A stretch of DNA of 64,000 nucleotides from Ornithodoros turicata (GCF_037126465.1 NC_088206.1:51130841-51194840); one strand, 5' to 3'. Counted from the first letter of the stretch, positions 23,401 to 34,204 are shown. Numbers and translations are program-made. The notes: generated by a model from the letters alone, not told the origin.

Positions 23401-26400
23401 AGAAATGCTGGTATCTGAGTGTGGAGTAGAAATTCCTATAAAGCACCTCTCCTTGTGCATTCCTGAGCTGCTGTGTGTGTGTGCGCGCGTGCTTCTTTTT
23501 CCTGGTTTGCGACGTCATGATGGCATGTTGGGGCTTGTTTAGCAGTGTTGCAATTTTACCCGCTGCTATTATCTTGTTGTTGTTGTTATCTTGTGTTAGC
23601 CGCGTAGCGATGTCCGGTGACTCTGCTATTATTCCTGAGGTCTTAAGCCTTTTCCCTGCTCACCTAAGGAAATTTGTGTATCCCTGTCCTGTGCTTTCTT
23701 TGCGACAATGCGTCTGTGTATGTGGCACTATCAGATACCAGACATGAGTGTCTTTTTCTTGGTTTATTGGCATATGCTTCAGGCTTTTTAAATCAAGCAC
23801 AAGTGCGCGCAATTTTTCGCTGCTCTCTTCCTCAGATCACCGATTTTACGAAGAAGACAGTCGCATGGTACAGCTGAGAAGAGGGTTTCTCTGATTGTTT
23901 GTTTGATTTTGTTGGGTGTTCGATATGTTGAGGAAGTCAGCTGTTAAAGGTATCCGTGAAGAAATGCTTGCATCTGAGCGCAGGATAGGAATTCCTGAAG
24001 CACGGCACCCTCAGTGTAAATTAATTATTTTGGATATGAGTCTGCTTCCCTGCATGACAAGGCTGAAATGGGAAGAGAGAAAAAAATTGGAGCGCTTCAT
24101 TAGTAGCGATCCAAGTAATAGGGCAATTATAGTTTTCATAGAAAGTTGGGCTCCTAAAATTATAGTTTAGTTGTAGTTTTTCTAAACTGCAATGCAATAA
24201 TCATTAATATAGTATAGGAATGCTATCGTGTTCCCGTAAAGGCGTTCTGTCTTGTGCTTTCGCGCCTTTTTGCTCGCAATGCGCGAATGGAACTTTGCCC
24301 ACCCGGGTTCCGCGCCTTTTTTGCTCGCAGGTGTAGCCCCTCAGACAACGAATGTATGAGCATAGAAAGGGTCATGTATTACATAAGCCTGGAGGTGATG
24401 TTGAGTGGTCTCACTTATTATTTTAAAAGAGCAGTGGTAGTTTACTGTAATTCTAATGACCATGATGAGCCTTTGGGGTGAAAATCGTTAATATGCGGGG
24501 TGCTTTTTTGTTGAATTTTAATGAGAGAATCAATGTCATTAAGAGTAGGACAAAGGAAATAATCTTACGATTCAATAAATAATAGGAGTCTTTGCCGGTG
24601 TCTTCTTCTTCAGACAGGATGTGATGACGTCACACAGTCTGTAGCAATGCATTGACCGTTACTGGAAAAAAGTGTGGCAAAATGGTGTGTATTCCCCTGG
24701 GCAGATTTATGATGAGCACTGTTTTTGAATAAGAGGAGTGCGTGTGCTTAGAAATAGTTTGATGCTGGTTTCCTTCTTTGTTTCTTTTCGCTTTTTCCCC
24801 CTTGTCTGAGAAACATGTGCTGACATGCCTGGGCTTGTTCTGACATGCTTTCCTTCTGCATGTAGTTTTTTTTTTCTTTTTGTACAAGGCATATTCTTGA
24901 CGATAGTGCTGCCTTGAATGGGAGTAGAGCTATTCTTAATAATTTTGCGATTCATTTAGTTCAGAGAGTAACCGCGAGGGGGACAGGTGTGTGACTTTAT
25001 GTCTTGCTGAACCTTTTTTTTTTTTTTCCTGTACAGTAAGACTTTGGGAATGAAATGCTACAATCTCCTCTTGTCTATGGTGTTTTTCTGCAATAGTTCC
25101 CTACGCAATCATTATAGTAGAATAAAGGAAATAATCTAGGGATAGTGATTCAATAAATAACAGGTGCCCTGTCTAGAGCGTACGCGTCCTTGAGCCACGC
25201 ACCTGCATGATGACCGCATACCGAGAGACTATTGTTTCAGGTTGACCTTGTCTAGAGGAGCATTAGTGGAAAAAAACTGTGTAGCCCTGAGACAATAGGA
25301 TGACGTTACGACCAATGAGAACGGCCTGCAGGGGGCGCAAGGATTCACTTCTCTCTTGGACACTGACGGGTCTCGACACGCAAATTCTGCTCCTGGCGTT
25401 GGCCGTCAGTGGAAGAGCGTAGCTTCGGTGGGGTTCTGTCTGCCTCTGATGGGGTGCGGATGTGTGGTTCGTCACTGGTGAATGGTGTTCGACGATGCAG
25501 GTGGATTTTGTGACGAGCGGATTTACAATGAGGGAATGCTGTGAACGGGAAAAATGATGGTGAGTGCCTTTTTCACTCTGTTCAAGTGTTTGTTTTCCTC
25601 TGTTGCCCAGCAGTCGTACGATTTGTCCTGACGTGTCCTGATATGCCCCGATATGCATGCTTTCCTTTGTTGACGCTTAGTATTTTTTTCTTTTTTGACA
25701 AGGAACATTGTCGTCTTGACGATAGTGCTGCCCCGAGTTCTGCGCGCGTTGATTTGTTGAGTGCCTAGTCCTCTTATTAGCCATTGATGGAGTTACATGT
25801 TAGGATGTTTTGTTCTTTTGCAAGTCTCATTTAGTAAGACTTTGGAATTCCTACGATCAGTTTTCATGCATGGTGCTCTTCTGCAATAGTTTCCTATGCA
25901 ATCGTTATAGAAGAATAAAGGAAATAATCTTGGGATAGTGATTCAATAAATAATAGGTCCCCTGTCTAGAGCGCACGCGTCCTTGAGCCACGCAGGTGCA
26001 TGATGACGTCATACCGTGGCTTCACTGCAGATTGACCAAAGGAGCATTAGTGGAAAAAAACAGTGTAGCCCTGAGACAATAGGATGATGTCTGGACCAAT
26101 GAGAACTGCCAGCAGGGGGCGCAGGAATGCTCTTCTCACTTAGCCTCACGACCAATGAGAACGGCCAGCAGGGGGCGCAGGAATGCTCTTCTCTCTTAGC
26201 CTCTCGCAGGTGGCGGTAGGAGCGCGCAGAGGGCGCTACGAGCGCGCGCATGCGTAGCACCCGTAGAGTGGCGCCTACGTCAGTCCACCTCTGGCTCTCG
26301 TTGGGAGAAGACGTGCGGTCGTTCGCTCCGTCGTCACTTGATCCGTGGCTGTCGACGAGAGCAGTCGCATCGGTCTGCGCTCCTACTGTGGTGAGGTGAT

Positions 26401-27232
26401 TTGTTGAGTAACTAATGATTTCGCCAACTTTGTTCCCGCTTTGTTTGCGATTTTCGTGCACGTGCACGTCGGGTGCTGGTTGCTGTTGTCCGGGCATTCC
26501 CACCATTTTCTATCATCTTCTGCCTTGGGACCGGGAGTAGCGCTGGCGTGATTCTTAATACTTTTGTTGTGAGATTAGTTGAGAAAGTAACCGCTAGGGG
26601 GTGCAGCTGCGGGGTTTATACAGGACAAAAACCATTACGAGTCAGTTTCTGCCTGCCTCTCGGATGGAGCAGTCGCAAGGTTCTGCGCTCCTGTTCTGGT
26701 GGGCTCATTTGTTGTGTAACTAATTGTTTTTTCTTGTTAGCTATTGATGGTTTGCATACTCTTGCTTTCCCAGCCTCTGTATTACGAGTGTCTTTCTCCT
26801 TGCATGTCCAGAGCTGTCCTATCTTGCCCAGACATGCCATGATGACGTCACAGCTGACGTCACAGGATGTGCGGAACTGGTGCTGCGATGCTTTGCAACC
26901 TGCCTCTGTGCTCCGTCGTCCAGCGACGGTCAGCGGCCGTTCCGGGCTGCTTTCTTCAAGATGACGTCGTTGATCTTCAACTAAACTCCTTCTCTCCACT
27001 CTATCTCTATCTTTTTATTTTATTTTCTACCTATTTTTTTATTTTTTATCAGCTCAACTAGCCCACAACTCACACAGTGGTCTGGACACGTCCTAGATGC
27101 GCCCCAATTAGTGTAATGACTCCCTGAATGATCCTGATTAATGTGGGGGGTCCCAATTAGCTCTAGTTGCTCATTAATGGCGTCCAGGCCACTGTGTGAG
27201 TTGTGGGCCAGTTGAGCTGATACACTACTACT
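20454..27232 (-). repeat. Right arm of the giant palindrome
   Basis: Mirror image of 13562-20334 (about 6.78 kb). CTCF-like sites are at 26109-26122, 26165-26178 and, with one change, 25325-25338, now on the plus strand. Differences from the left arm that I could see are single bases, for example near 24525/16265 and 24568/16285. Confidence 0.95.
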
Positions 27233-27238
27233 AATACC

Positions 27239-28664
27239 TGCTTCAGGCATTGGAACGCCTCTGTGCCCCCCATGGATTTGACGGTTTCCACAAGCTCTCC
27301 CAGCGACGAATTTAGGTACTGCATGGTATCTCTGAATAGGAAGGTGCCAATTTCGAACGATCGAATTTTTTCCATGGAACTGGCCACGATGAAGGGAGCT
27401 CGCTTCCACTCGAGAAGGTGAAATTCCTGCAGCAGCCCGGCCAAATCGTAGGCCAGATTGTGCACCATGATGGGTAGTTTTTCCCTCGTCGTGCACGCCA
27501 CGTTACAGGGGTTGCACAGCGTCGCGATGTAATTTGTCTCGCCAGCAGTACAACGCTTGGAATGGTCGTGATGGCGGACACGGGGTAGATCTTGCGCGAA
27601 CTCCCGCCCACAGTACGCACAGTGGGTGGCAGCTCTGCGCCGTGCCCGTTGCTCATCATTCAGCACCATTTCGGCGGGGCAGGCGTTCAGGGCGATCATC
27701 TCATCCCGCATTTCCATCAAAGCTCTGACGCACTGCCTTGCGGAATCTTCACCGTGGTGCGTCCTGATGCGCATCACCTTCGAGTCGTGAGTGCACACGA
27801 GCACAGCGCTGAAGCTAGAGGTGACGTGACGTTGCATGCCAACACCACTGGGCGTGAGTACGCTCTCCGTGTCCTACGCGACGACGTAGTTGTACTGCTG
27901 CTTGTACTGTATTTTAGTAAATTCTACAAAGTTTTTGCCCGGTTCGCAAAATTCCAATATGATCTCGTTTACGTCCGCGCACAGGCGACATTGTTTCCCC
28001 ATGCTCTCTTCCTTGTTAAAAGAGCGCGTGGAACGCTTGCATACGAAACGCTTATTTTTCCTGATCAGTAACTGCTCGAGGGACCTGATTCCAAAAAATG
28101 CTGATCTACAGCCAATAAGTGAATTTTCTTTCCATACTCGAGTTTCGGGGGTCGCGACACGTGCACTCCCTGATCGATGTACTCATACACGTACACGGAT
28201 ATCTGGTTTTTCTCTTCGAATTCGTCCAGATCAGAGTAGGAAACGGGGAAGCGACTAGGGCACCAATACCCCGACGCATAATTTTCATATTTTTTTGACC
28301 ATGTATTCCAATTCTGTGGATGCAGGAGGGCGAGCGAATTGTACTTAAAACACTCACCCTCCTTATGTGCCGGTAAATGAATATTCGTTAGCACGTTCCT
28401 GCGTTTAGCCAAATGATCGGGAAGTGCGCCATTGCATCCGAATTTTTTCGTTTTCACCGCGGAAATGCACATTTGAATGTTTTGGACGTCGGTGGACACG
28501 AACCCACTCCCTTCCCGCTGATAATTTTCGACGCGCCCTGTGGACTCCTGAATCACCTCCCTCAGGGTATTCGCGGCGTCTCCGTCGCTGTGGACTTCGC
28601 GAGCAAACGCCATAAAGTGGGCGATGTGCGCGGTTATCTCCCCGCGAATTTCCTTTATCATTAG
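27239..28664 (-). pseudogene. polB: DNA polymerase B: N-terminal and exonuclease half
   Basis: Read leftwards from 28664. First comes an N-terminal region with ECFKYNSLALLHP and CPSRFPVSYSDLDEF, the typical segment before the exonuclease of Polinton polymerases. Then follow Exo I (DTES, about 27870, preceded by an in-frame stop), a Cys/His finger (CAYCGREF ... RHHDHS ... CNPCN), Exo II (VHNLAYDLAGLL) and Exo III (FRDTMQYLNSSL). The frame changes near 28065 and 27840. The reading frame meets the palindrome at 27238 and resumes at 13561. The proofreading carboxylates seem present, but the copy cannot make a full protein. Confidence 0.9.
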
Positions 28665-28700
28665 AACGTCAGAACAAATGCAAAACCTAAAGGGTATTCT

Positions 28701-28982
28701 TTACGCTCTCAATATAGCGACCATACCATGAAAGTGACTCATTAAATACTGTCGCAAATCCTCTACTCCCTGATCGTGAACAGATGCCAATAGCATGAAT
28801 CTTTTGACGATACCTCTAAATGCGGAGTCAGTCTGGAAGAAGGGCAGGAAGGATGTATCCACGTCGGGGTGCGATCGCATCACGTGAGCAGACAGTGTAG
28901 GAGGTGCGCCGTCCCGAGAATCGTCGTCCGATTCATCCTCGATATCGTGAGGATCAAAAAAGCAGAACACACACCTAGGCAC
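28701..28982 (-). CDS. Small acidic finger-like ORF upstream of polB
   Basis: An intact 93-codon ORF just before the polymerase N-terminal region on the same strand. It starts MPRCVFCFF and has an acidic stretch (DIEDESDDDSRD), then HVMRSH. The CxxC ... HxxxxH spacing suggests a single zinc finger. It may be the first exon or N-terminus of polB (37 bp separate them, with a frame difference) or its own small gene. I could not decide between these. Confidence 0.4.
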   Translation of the reverse strand: MPRCVFCFFDPHDIEDESDDDSRDGAPPTLSAHVMRSHPDVDTSFLPFFQTDSAFRGIVKRFMLLASVHDQGVEDLRQYLMSHFHGMVAILRA

Positions 28983-29094
28983 TGTAAGTAATAGAAGCCG
29001 TAAGAAACGTGCAACAAGAGAGGCGAATAACTTACTTTTGAACGAGTTGAAGCTGACTGTTCCCCCCTGAGGCGCTCTCGCGGCTTATAAACTA
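28983..29094. promoter_or_regulatory. Likely upstream region of the polB transcription unit
   Basis: Short gap between the finger ORF and the 120-bp repeats. It contains GCTTATAAAC (about 29083-29092). Its complement GTTTATAAGC offers a TATA-like box in the right direction for the minus-strand polymerase, about 105 bp before the finger ORF. Inference only. Confidence 0.3.
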
Positions 29095-29715
29095 GCGGCC
29101 ACGCTGCATGTCAGAACACGTTGAGGCCATCTGTTTTATATCAAAGCTCGGGCGCTCCCATGCTCTGGCAGTCATAAATCATGTGTTCCGAGAAATGAGG
29201 TCACGGAGCTTCATCGGCCACGCTGCATGTCAGAACACGTTGGGGCCATCTGTTTTATATCAAAGCTCGGGTACTCCCATGCTTTGAAGGTCGTAAATCA
29301 CGTTCTCCGAGAAATGAGGTCACGGAGCTTCATCGGCCACTCTGCACGTCAGAACACGTTGGGGCCATCTGTTTTATATCAAAGCTCGGGTACTTCCATG
29401 CTTTGGTAGTCGTTAATCATGTGTTCCGAGAAATGAGGTCAATGGGCCTCCGCGGCCGCGGTGCACGTGTCAACACGTTGGGGCCATGTGTTTTATATCA
29501 AAGCTCGTGTATTCCCATGCTTTGGTTGTCGTAAATCATGTGTTCCGAGAAATGAGGTCATGGAGCTTCATCGGCCATCCCAACACGTTGGGGCCATCTG
29601 TTTTATATCAAAGCTCGCGTACTGCCATGCTTTGGAGGTCGTAAATCACATTTGTTAAGAAATGAGGTCATGGGGCCTCTGCATGTCTCAACAAGTTGGG
29701 CCATCTGTTTTATAT
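29095..29715. repeat. Six ~120-bp tandem repeats between divergent Polinton genes
   Basis: The core GGCCATCTGTTTTATATCAA recurs near 29125, 29245, 29365, 29484, 29592 and 29700. Most units also hold GTGTTCCGAGAAATGAGGTCA and CATGCTTTGG. Spacing is 119-120 bp, then 107-108. The array lies between the minus-strand polymerase and the plus-strand small gene, where a shared enhancer or replication signal would be placed. Confidence 0.85.
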
Positions 29716-29873
29716 CAGCAAGCTTTCTGTAACCAAAAGCAAAGGGTTCGCTTATGCACTTTCCAAGAAGTTCCAAATGTTCTTCGTGTGCTCGCTCGCC
29801 GTATATCATGGGCTGTTCCTATGTTATTGTGTAAACAAAATAGCACCACCCATGCACTCCTCCAGGGGTGCTT

Positions 29874-30023
29874 TATATAAAAGTTGCGATATATACAACT
29901 CATTTGAGGTCTGTGAAGCTACTTCTGTCGGTCGACTCCCGGTGAAGCGCACAACGAGAAAGGTATGTTTCACTATTGTCTTCAAGATGAGGAAAGTTAG
30001 GTAATAGTTGTCCTCATTTTCAG
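29874..30023 (+). promoter_or_regulatory. TATA promoter and spliced 5' leader for the small plus-strand gene
   Basis: A strong TATATAA box (29874-29880) is followed by a leader ending GAGAAAG|GTATGT. A 61-nt intron (29963-30023) ends in TTTTCAG. The start codon follows at 30060. Pyrimidine tract, donor and acceptor all look functional. Confidence 0.6.
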
Positions 30024-30059
30024 TTCATTTGGCGTGCGTAGAAACTTGCACTGAGAGAT

Positions 30060-30396
30060 ATGTCATCTGTTTTCGAGAAGCTGGATAAACTAAAGAAACC
30101 CGGTGATGGGGACATTCAGAAAATGAGCATTGTTCTGAAGAACGAACAGCTCGACGTGTTGGACTTACGCAAAGTGGATACTATGTACGGGGAGTCCATG
30201 TACGTGGAACTCCTTATGGACAACGATAAACGCGTAAACGGTGTACCTACCCAGTCGTTTTAAGCGACTCACAGATGAAGATTTGCAAGAAATGCGAGAA
30301 TTACCAGATCTGAAACTAGAGAAGAAGGAGAGATTCAGGGACGGTAAAAGAGTTGCATCGCGGGACATCATCTTTACTCACGCGAAGAAGAAGTGA
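30060..30396 (+). pseudogene. Small Polinton protein, possibly OB-fold DNA-binding, frameshifted
   Basis: The first part (67 codons) begins MSSVFEKLDKLKK and holds KVDTMYGESMYVELLMD. A single extra base near 30240 shifts the frame. The second part holds VYLPSRFKRLTDEDL and ends AKKK at 30396. The pattern 'hydrophobic strand - YGE - strand - YLPSRF - LTDEDL' matches a small protein found beside the polymerase in other arthropod Polintons. I infer an OB-like single-strand DNA-binding role, not proven. AATAAA lies about 50 bp downstream. It is the only clear plus-strand gene of the element. Confidence 0.6.
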
Positions 30397-30595
30397 CCGC
30401 GAGACCAGGGAAAGTCCGCGTCCCATATGTAATCAGCAGTAAAATAAAAATACGTATATTTCTGATTTTAAGAGAAAAAATGTTGCATTGTTGTGATGGA
30501 TTAGGAAGATAGGTTGATATGATGGGAAGCTCTATTGATAGAATGATATGATAGGGAGCTATAGCGCGCATTCACCGACTAAGCAAGTATAGTTT
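30397..30595. other. 3' flank of the small gene
   Basis: AT-rich, with an AATAAA near 30443 and short GATATGATAGGGAGCT-like duplications. No gene. It presumably held the distal end of the protease gene or spacer before the 30.6-34.3 kb insertion. Confidence 0.35.
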
Positions 30596-30599
30596 GTGG

Positions 30600-30960
30600 G
30601 GACCCTATTGAAAAAACCCATAAGTAATTCATATAGGTCCTGTGTAAAATTATATAGGATGCTACAGGATCCTTATGGGTTGTTTAGGAACCTATATAAC
30701 TCCTGTGTAGGTCATTATGGGATCCTATATGACTCCATGCAGGAGTCATGTAGGAGCCATAAGGTCCTATATAACTCCTGTGTAGGCCATTATGGGATCC
30801 TAAACGAGCCCATGCAAGAGTCATGTAGGACCATGCAGGACCCATAAGTTCCTACATTGAGGATGTAGGAGTTACACGGGTCCTATATGTAGACCATGCA
30901 GGAGTCATACAGGGTCACATACGGCCACATAGGAGTCATCCTTTGTCGACCAGTTATAAG
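30600..30960. repeat. CCTATA/GTAGGA-rich simple tandem tract
   Basis: Loose units of about 20-30 bp such as AACTCCTGTGTAGG, TTATGGGATCCTA and CATGCAGGAGTCATG, with many local inverted matches. A short tract of the same kind (34205-34300) lies at the other end of the foreign segment, suggesting that the two are the ends of one insertion or of a rearranged repeat. Confidence 0.7.
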
Positions 30961-30994
30961 TCCCTGAAACCCTGAAACAAGTAAGAACGTGCAG

Positions 30995-31105
30995 GAACAC
31001 CCCCCCATCAATCATCCCCCAAAATCAATACAAAATTTTTACATGTAAAAATTTTATATTGATTTTAGGAGGGCAGTTATGTGGGGGGGGGGGTGTTTCA
31101 TCAGT
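30995..31105. repeat. Long AT-rich hairpin
   Basis: A near-perfect palindrome centred at the ACATGT around 31041-31046. AATACAAAATTTTT pairs with AAAAATTTTATATT and the complementarity extends outwards through AATCAAT/ATTGATT to C-rich and G-rich flanks (CCCCCC near 31000, a run of about 11 G near 31083). The total stem is about 50 bp, like a tiny foldback MITE. Confidence 0.75.
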
Positions 31106-31109
31106 TATT

Positions 31110-32529
31110 TTATGCTGCAGCTTAAAATAGCTGATGTTCGATTCATTTTTGGAACATACATACAAGTCCATTATTGATCGACCAAACATCAAACATAAAA
31201 TGATGCGTGCGTTCCATCGACACATTTGGCATATTACAGTACTTGGCGTTTTTCAACCGTCCAGTGGTTGTTGAACCCCATCCAACGATATTGCTTTGTC
31301 GCTCGATGGGTTTCCGGGTCTAATATCTCGGCCTGCAGCTGTCATATCGGGACGCGGTTTTTGGTGACGAATTCCCGTTTCTTCCCCTTCGCCTGCATGC
31401 TCGTGGCTTGTGAGAAATCCTGACAGTTGCCGAGATGTTTGGAAATTCAAGGCCACCACCGGTGCTTCCGACACCTCCAAAGTCCCGTACCTCTCGCCCC
31501 GTTTGTCGGATCGAGACCAAAATTTAGGTCCGAACAGGTCTGGAATAGCTCTACGATCGCTCAAATCACACTAGCAGCTGATCTCTAATGGTTTAGAAGT
31601 TGTACGAGGAGACGCGTTAGAAACGCCGTTTTTTCGAACTTCAGGGCCCTTATTCGGAAATAAGCTCGCGTCGGACATGATGTATCTTTGGAGAGCACAC
31701 TGTTATCGACGCGGTGCACGTGGTAAAATTTACCACACTTTTCCTACTTTAGCGGTTCTCGAGTTACAGGTTTCCGCGTTTACTGGCCTCCCAGTACATG
31801 GGACCGACAGCTTTTTTCCCCCAAAACGTTCCCCTTGCTGCGACATGGTCGTGTTTCCCTTCGTTGTGACAGTCTCGATGTGCTCTTTCGAACAGAATTC
31901 ATCCCGTAGACGCGCGACGTTCCGTTCTCGCGATATCGGCTTAAGAGTATGACGAGGCGACCAGTCTGGCTAGCGCAACTCTGAAACGCTTCCCACTGTT
32001 CGGAGTCTCAACTCGCATACCCAACGTCCGATTCAGTCGAAATTTTGTGTGCATGTGCTCTGTTCTCTGCTCTACAACTTTCTCATTCAAACCACCCGTC
32101 CATTTCCAGCGGTTAAGGCGCCATTCTCGAAATTCCTGACACCGACCACCACTTCCTGACATTGTCTCCGTTTTCAGGTTCCAAGCCCGCGGCGGATGCG
32201 AATTTCCTTTTAATGGATAAACGCACTCGACATAGGCAACGCGTAGAAACTTGCGGCACCTTTCTATCCCTCTCCGTTCCCGAGTTAGGACACCGTGACA
32301 ACGGCGGCCCTCTTATACATAGGACCGGTGGCATTTTTTCGATATCGGGTTTGTGTTGTCGTAGAAAGGCGATTGAGGTCTCTTTTTGACGGGGAAAGCG
32401 TCCTCTTTCCGATAGTATTAGTCCCGTCTTCGCGCGACTTCCCGTTCTCTTGCCATAGTGCGAGGAGCGCCTGAAAAGCGTGCATCTTCCTTCCCTTCCA
32501 CCGCCGCCACCAGGCGGGGCTCTGGCGCT
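31110..32529. other. Unidentified repeat-like stretch, no gene
   Basis: Two degenerate modules are visible, about 31660-31960 and 32165-32460. Both have a GGTTCTCGAGTTAC or CGTTCCCGAGTTAGG step, then a CCC(A)GTACATGGGACCG or ATACATAGGACCGG step, then TCTCGCG/TTCGCGCG near the end. The short ORFs do not resemble known proteins. This is probably a dispersed non-coding repeat family. Confidence 0.4.
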
Positions 32530-32537
32530 CTGGCGTC

Positions 32538-33373
32538 CAGTGCCGTGTATGCCAAAGGGAGTCTGGCCATTAATGGGACCTGCCTATACCTGAGGCTCCA
32601 CCCACTTTTTGAAGTATCTAGCCAATCACAGGTCGAAATACAGTTGTCTATTGTTACATCCATCCAGTACTTATACCTCACCCTTATTTACTGGGCGCTA
32701 CCATTTTGGAGAAAATTGATGGATTTGGATTGAAACGGATATCACTGGTGGCAGACCAAAACGACGGATTTTGCGCCCACTTTTATCAACGCCATCTGCA
32801 CGGAGAGAGGCATGTTGGGAAGGCTCAGAAATGCAGAAATGGTTGCTGGCAGAAGTGATTGGCCAGGATGGCGGTACAACCGCTTCTTCGTAGCAGACGA
32901 CAGCCGGTATGAAGTTTTATATCACGTAATTTAAGTACATTGAATCAAAAAGGAGCAAAGATGTATGTATAAATAAAATGCAATTATATAATGCAAAATC
33001 CTACATATAAAGGTCGTCCTTCTTGCTATTTTCCTGGTATCACGATCTTAACTAGGCCTAACGTTAGTGACGAAACATCCCATTTTCACGTAAATAATGA
33101 TGGCGGAGCGAAAGTTGAAGCTGATTTTGCAGATGCGTACATGAGGATATATACTCACCAAATGAAATTAAAGTAGTCTGTGAAAATTTTTTGTCACGAA
33201 ATCTCCGCTTCGCCGTTCCAAGCACCATCCTCCATCTTGGAGAAAATTTGGTGTCATGGCAGCCCCCATGGAAAACGGTAACCAATTACATGCGCCTAAG
33301 TTTGATTGACAGGTCGAGGCTCTTTTTTAGGCTCCTCCTAATGGCCAGACTCCCTTTGGCATACACGGCACTG
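32538..33373. mobile_element. 836-bp MITE with 8-bp duplication, P-like family
   Basis: The ends are CAGTGCCGTGTATGCCAAAG and its inverse. CTGGCGTC flanks both sides (32530-32537 and 33374-33381). The subterminal sequence GGGAGTCTGGCCATTAATGG and the inner right part with GTGAAAATTTTTTGTCACG are shared with the 4.5-kb element at 47952-52467, of which this looks like an internally deleted relative. Confidence 0.9.
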
Positions 33374-33381
33374 CTGGCGTC

Positions 33382-34204
33382 CATTTCGCTTACAACGTTC
33401 GTTGAGGTCGGACGCGTTTGTTCTCGCATCCGGATTTTCCCGTTTCGTTGTGGCTCTGGGCTCCTCTGGTGCACCGAACTGCTGTGGATGTGTTATTCTG
33501 CTCTACAGGTGATGCCTGGACGTGCTTTCTTGTGTGCGTGTTGGAAGATACGTCCAGAAGCCCTTAGATTTGGTGACGTAAAGGTTAGTTGCGTGCCAGT
33601 AGTGTCATGTTTCGTGCTTTTTGTTCAGTATCCTTTGCAGCATGTGGGTTCCTCCTACTTTATGCTCTCAGTGTGAATATTACCCTTGTGATTCATATTA
33701 CCTTATTTCTATCTGTTAGCTCAGTGTCCCTATTGGTAAACCTCCAACGCTTAACAGGGTGAAGATGTCACACATGTGATGCTCCAGTGACCTTGCTACT
33801 TACGACAAATTTGTGAATTTCAGATGCTTTTCACGGATCGATTTTCGTGAACAACGCAGATGAGCCAGCACACACATGACGTGGGAAAATGAACAGAAAC
33901 GTCACGGAAATGTTGAAAGGCATCAAGTAAGTCGCGTCAAAGTACGTTGCAGAGCTCTTCACTGATTTGTGTTTACTGTGAAACAGATGAGGCATACGCC
34001 TCACCCATGCAACTCTGTCATCTGCTCCACGGCAGCGCAAGCCTTTACAGCTGTGTCCTTGAATGTAAAAAAATTGTGAATGGTATTAATAAATAAAGGG
34101 AAGTAGATGGTATTTTATTGTACTCCTCTCTTATTATTTTTGTTCATTGCATGTGTATGCATGTATCGCCACAGCCAAATTTCATACCGTGTCCCCATAC
34201 ACCC
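33382..34204. other. Unassigned stretch inside the foreign segment
   Basis: The flank just right of the MITE (33382-33560) resembles the modules at 31.7-32.5 kb, so the MITE landed inside that repeat. The remainder (33560-34200) has only short ORFs and a TATTAATAAATAAAGG tract near 34085. No gene recognised. Confidence 0.4.

Larger units (their letters stand above)
13562..27232. mobile_element. Giant palindromic (foldback) element with Polinton-like ends and 6-bp duplication
   Basis: Left arm 13562-20334 and right arm 20454-27232 are reverse complements. Mirror positions sum to 40,793 or 40,794 over most of the length and 40,787 near the centre (a CA-repeat length difference near 19750/21040). 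I noticed only isolated substitutions and 1-base indels. A 119-bp spacer separates the arms. The ends are AGTAGTAGTG...CACTACTACT, flanked by AATACC on both sides (13556-13561 and 27233-27238). The element sits inside polB; excising it with one AATACC leaves the polymerase frame open across the site. No transposase, integrase, polymerase or capsid gene is recognisable in either arm. I infer a non-autonomous element mobilised by Polinton integrase. An assembly-made hairpin is unlikely, because it would not end at a target duplication. Confidence 0.9.

Noticed and set aside
13562..27232. Palindrome as an assembly or sequencing hairpin artefact
   Set aside because: An artefact would not have a unique spacer, small arm differences, and ends that coincide with an AATACC duplication and Polinton-like tips. 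Long-read confirmation is still the decisive test.
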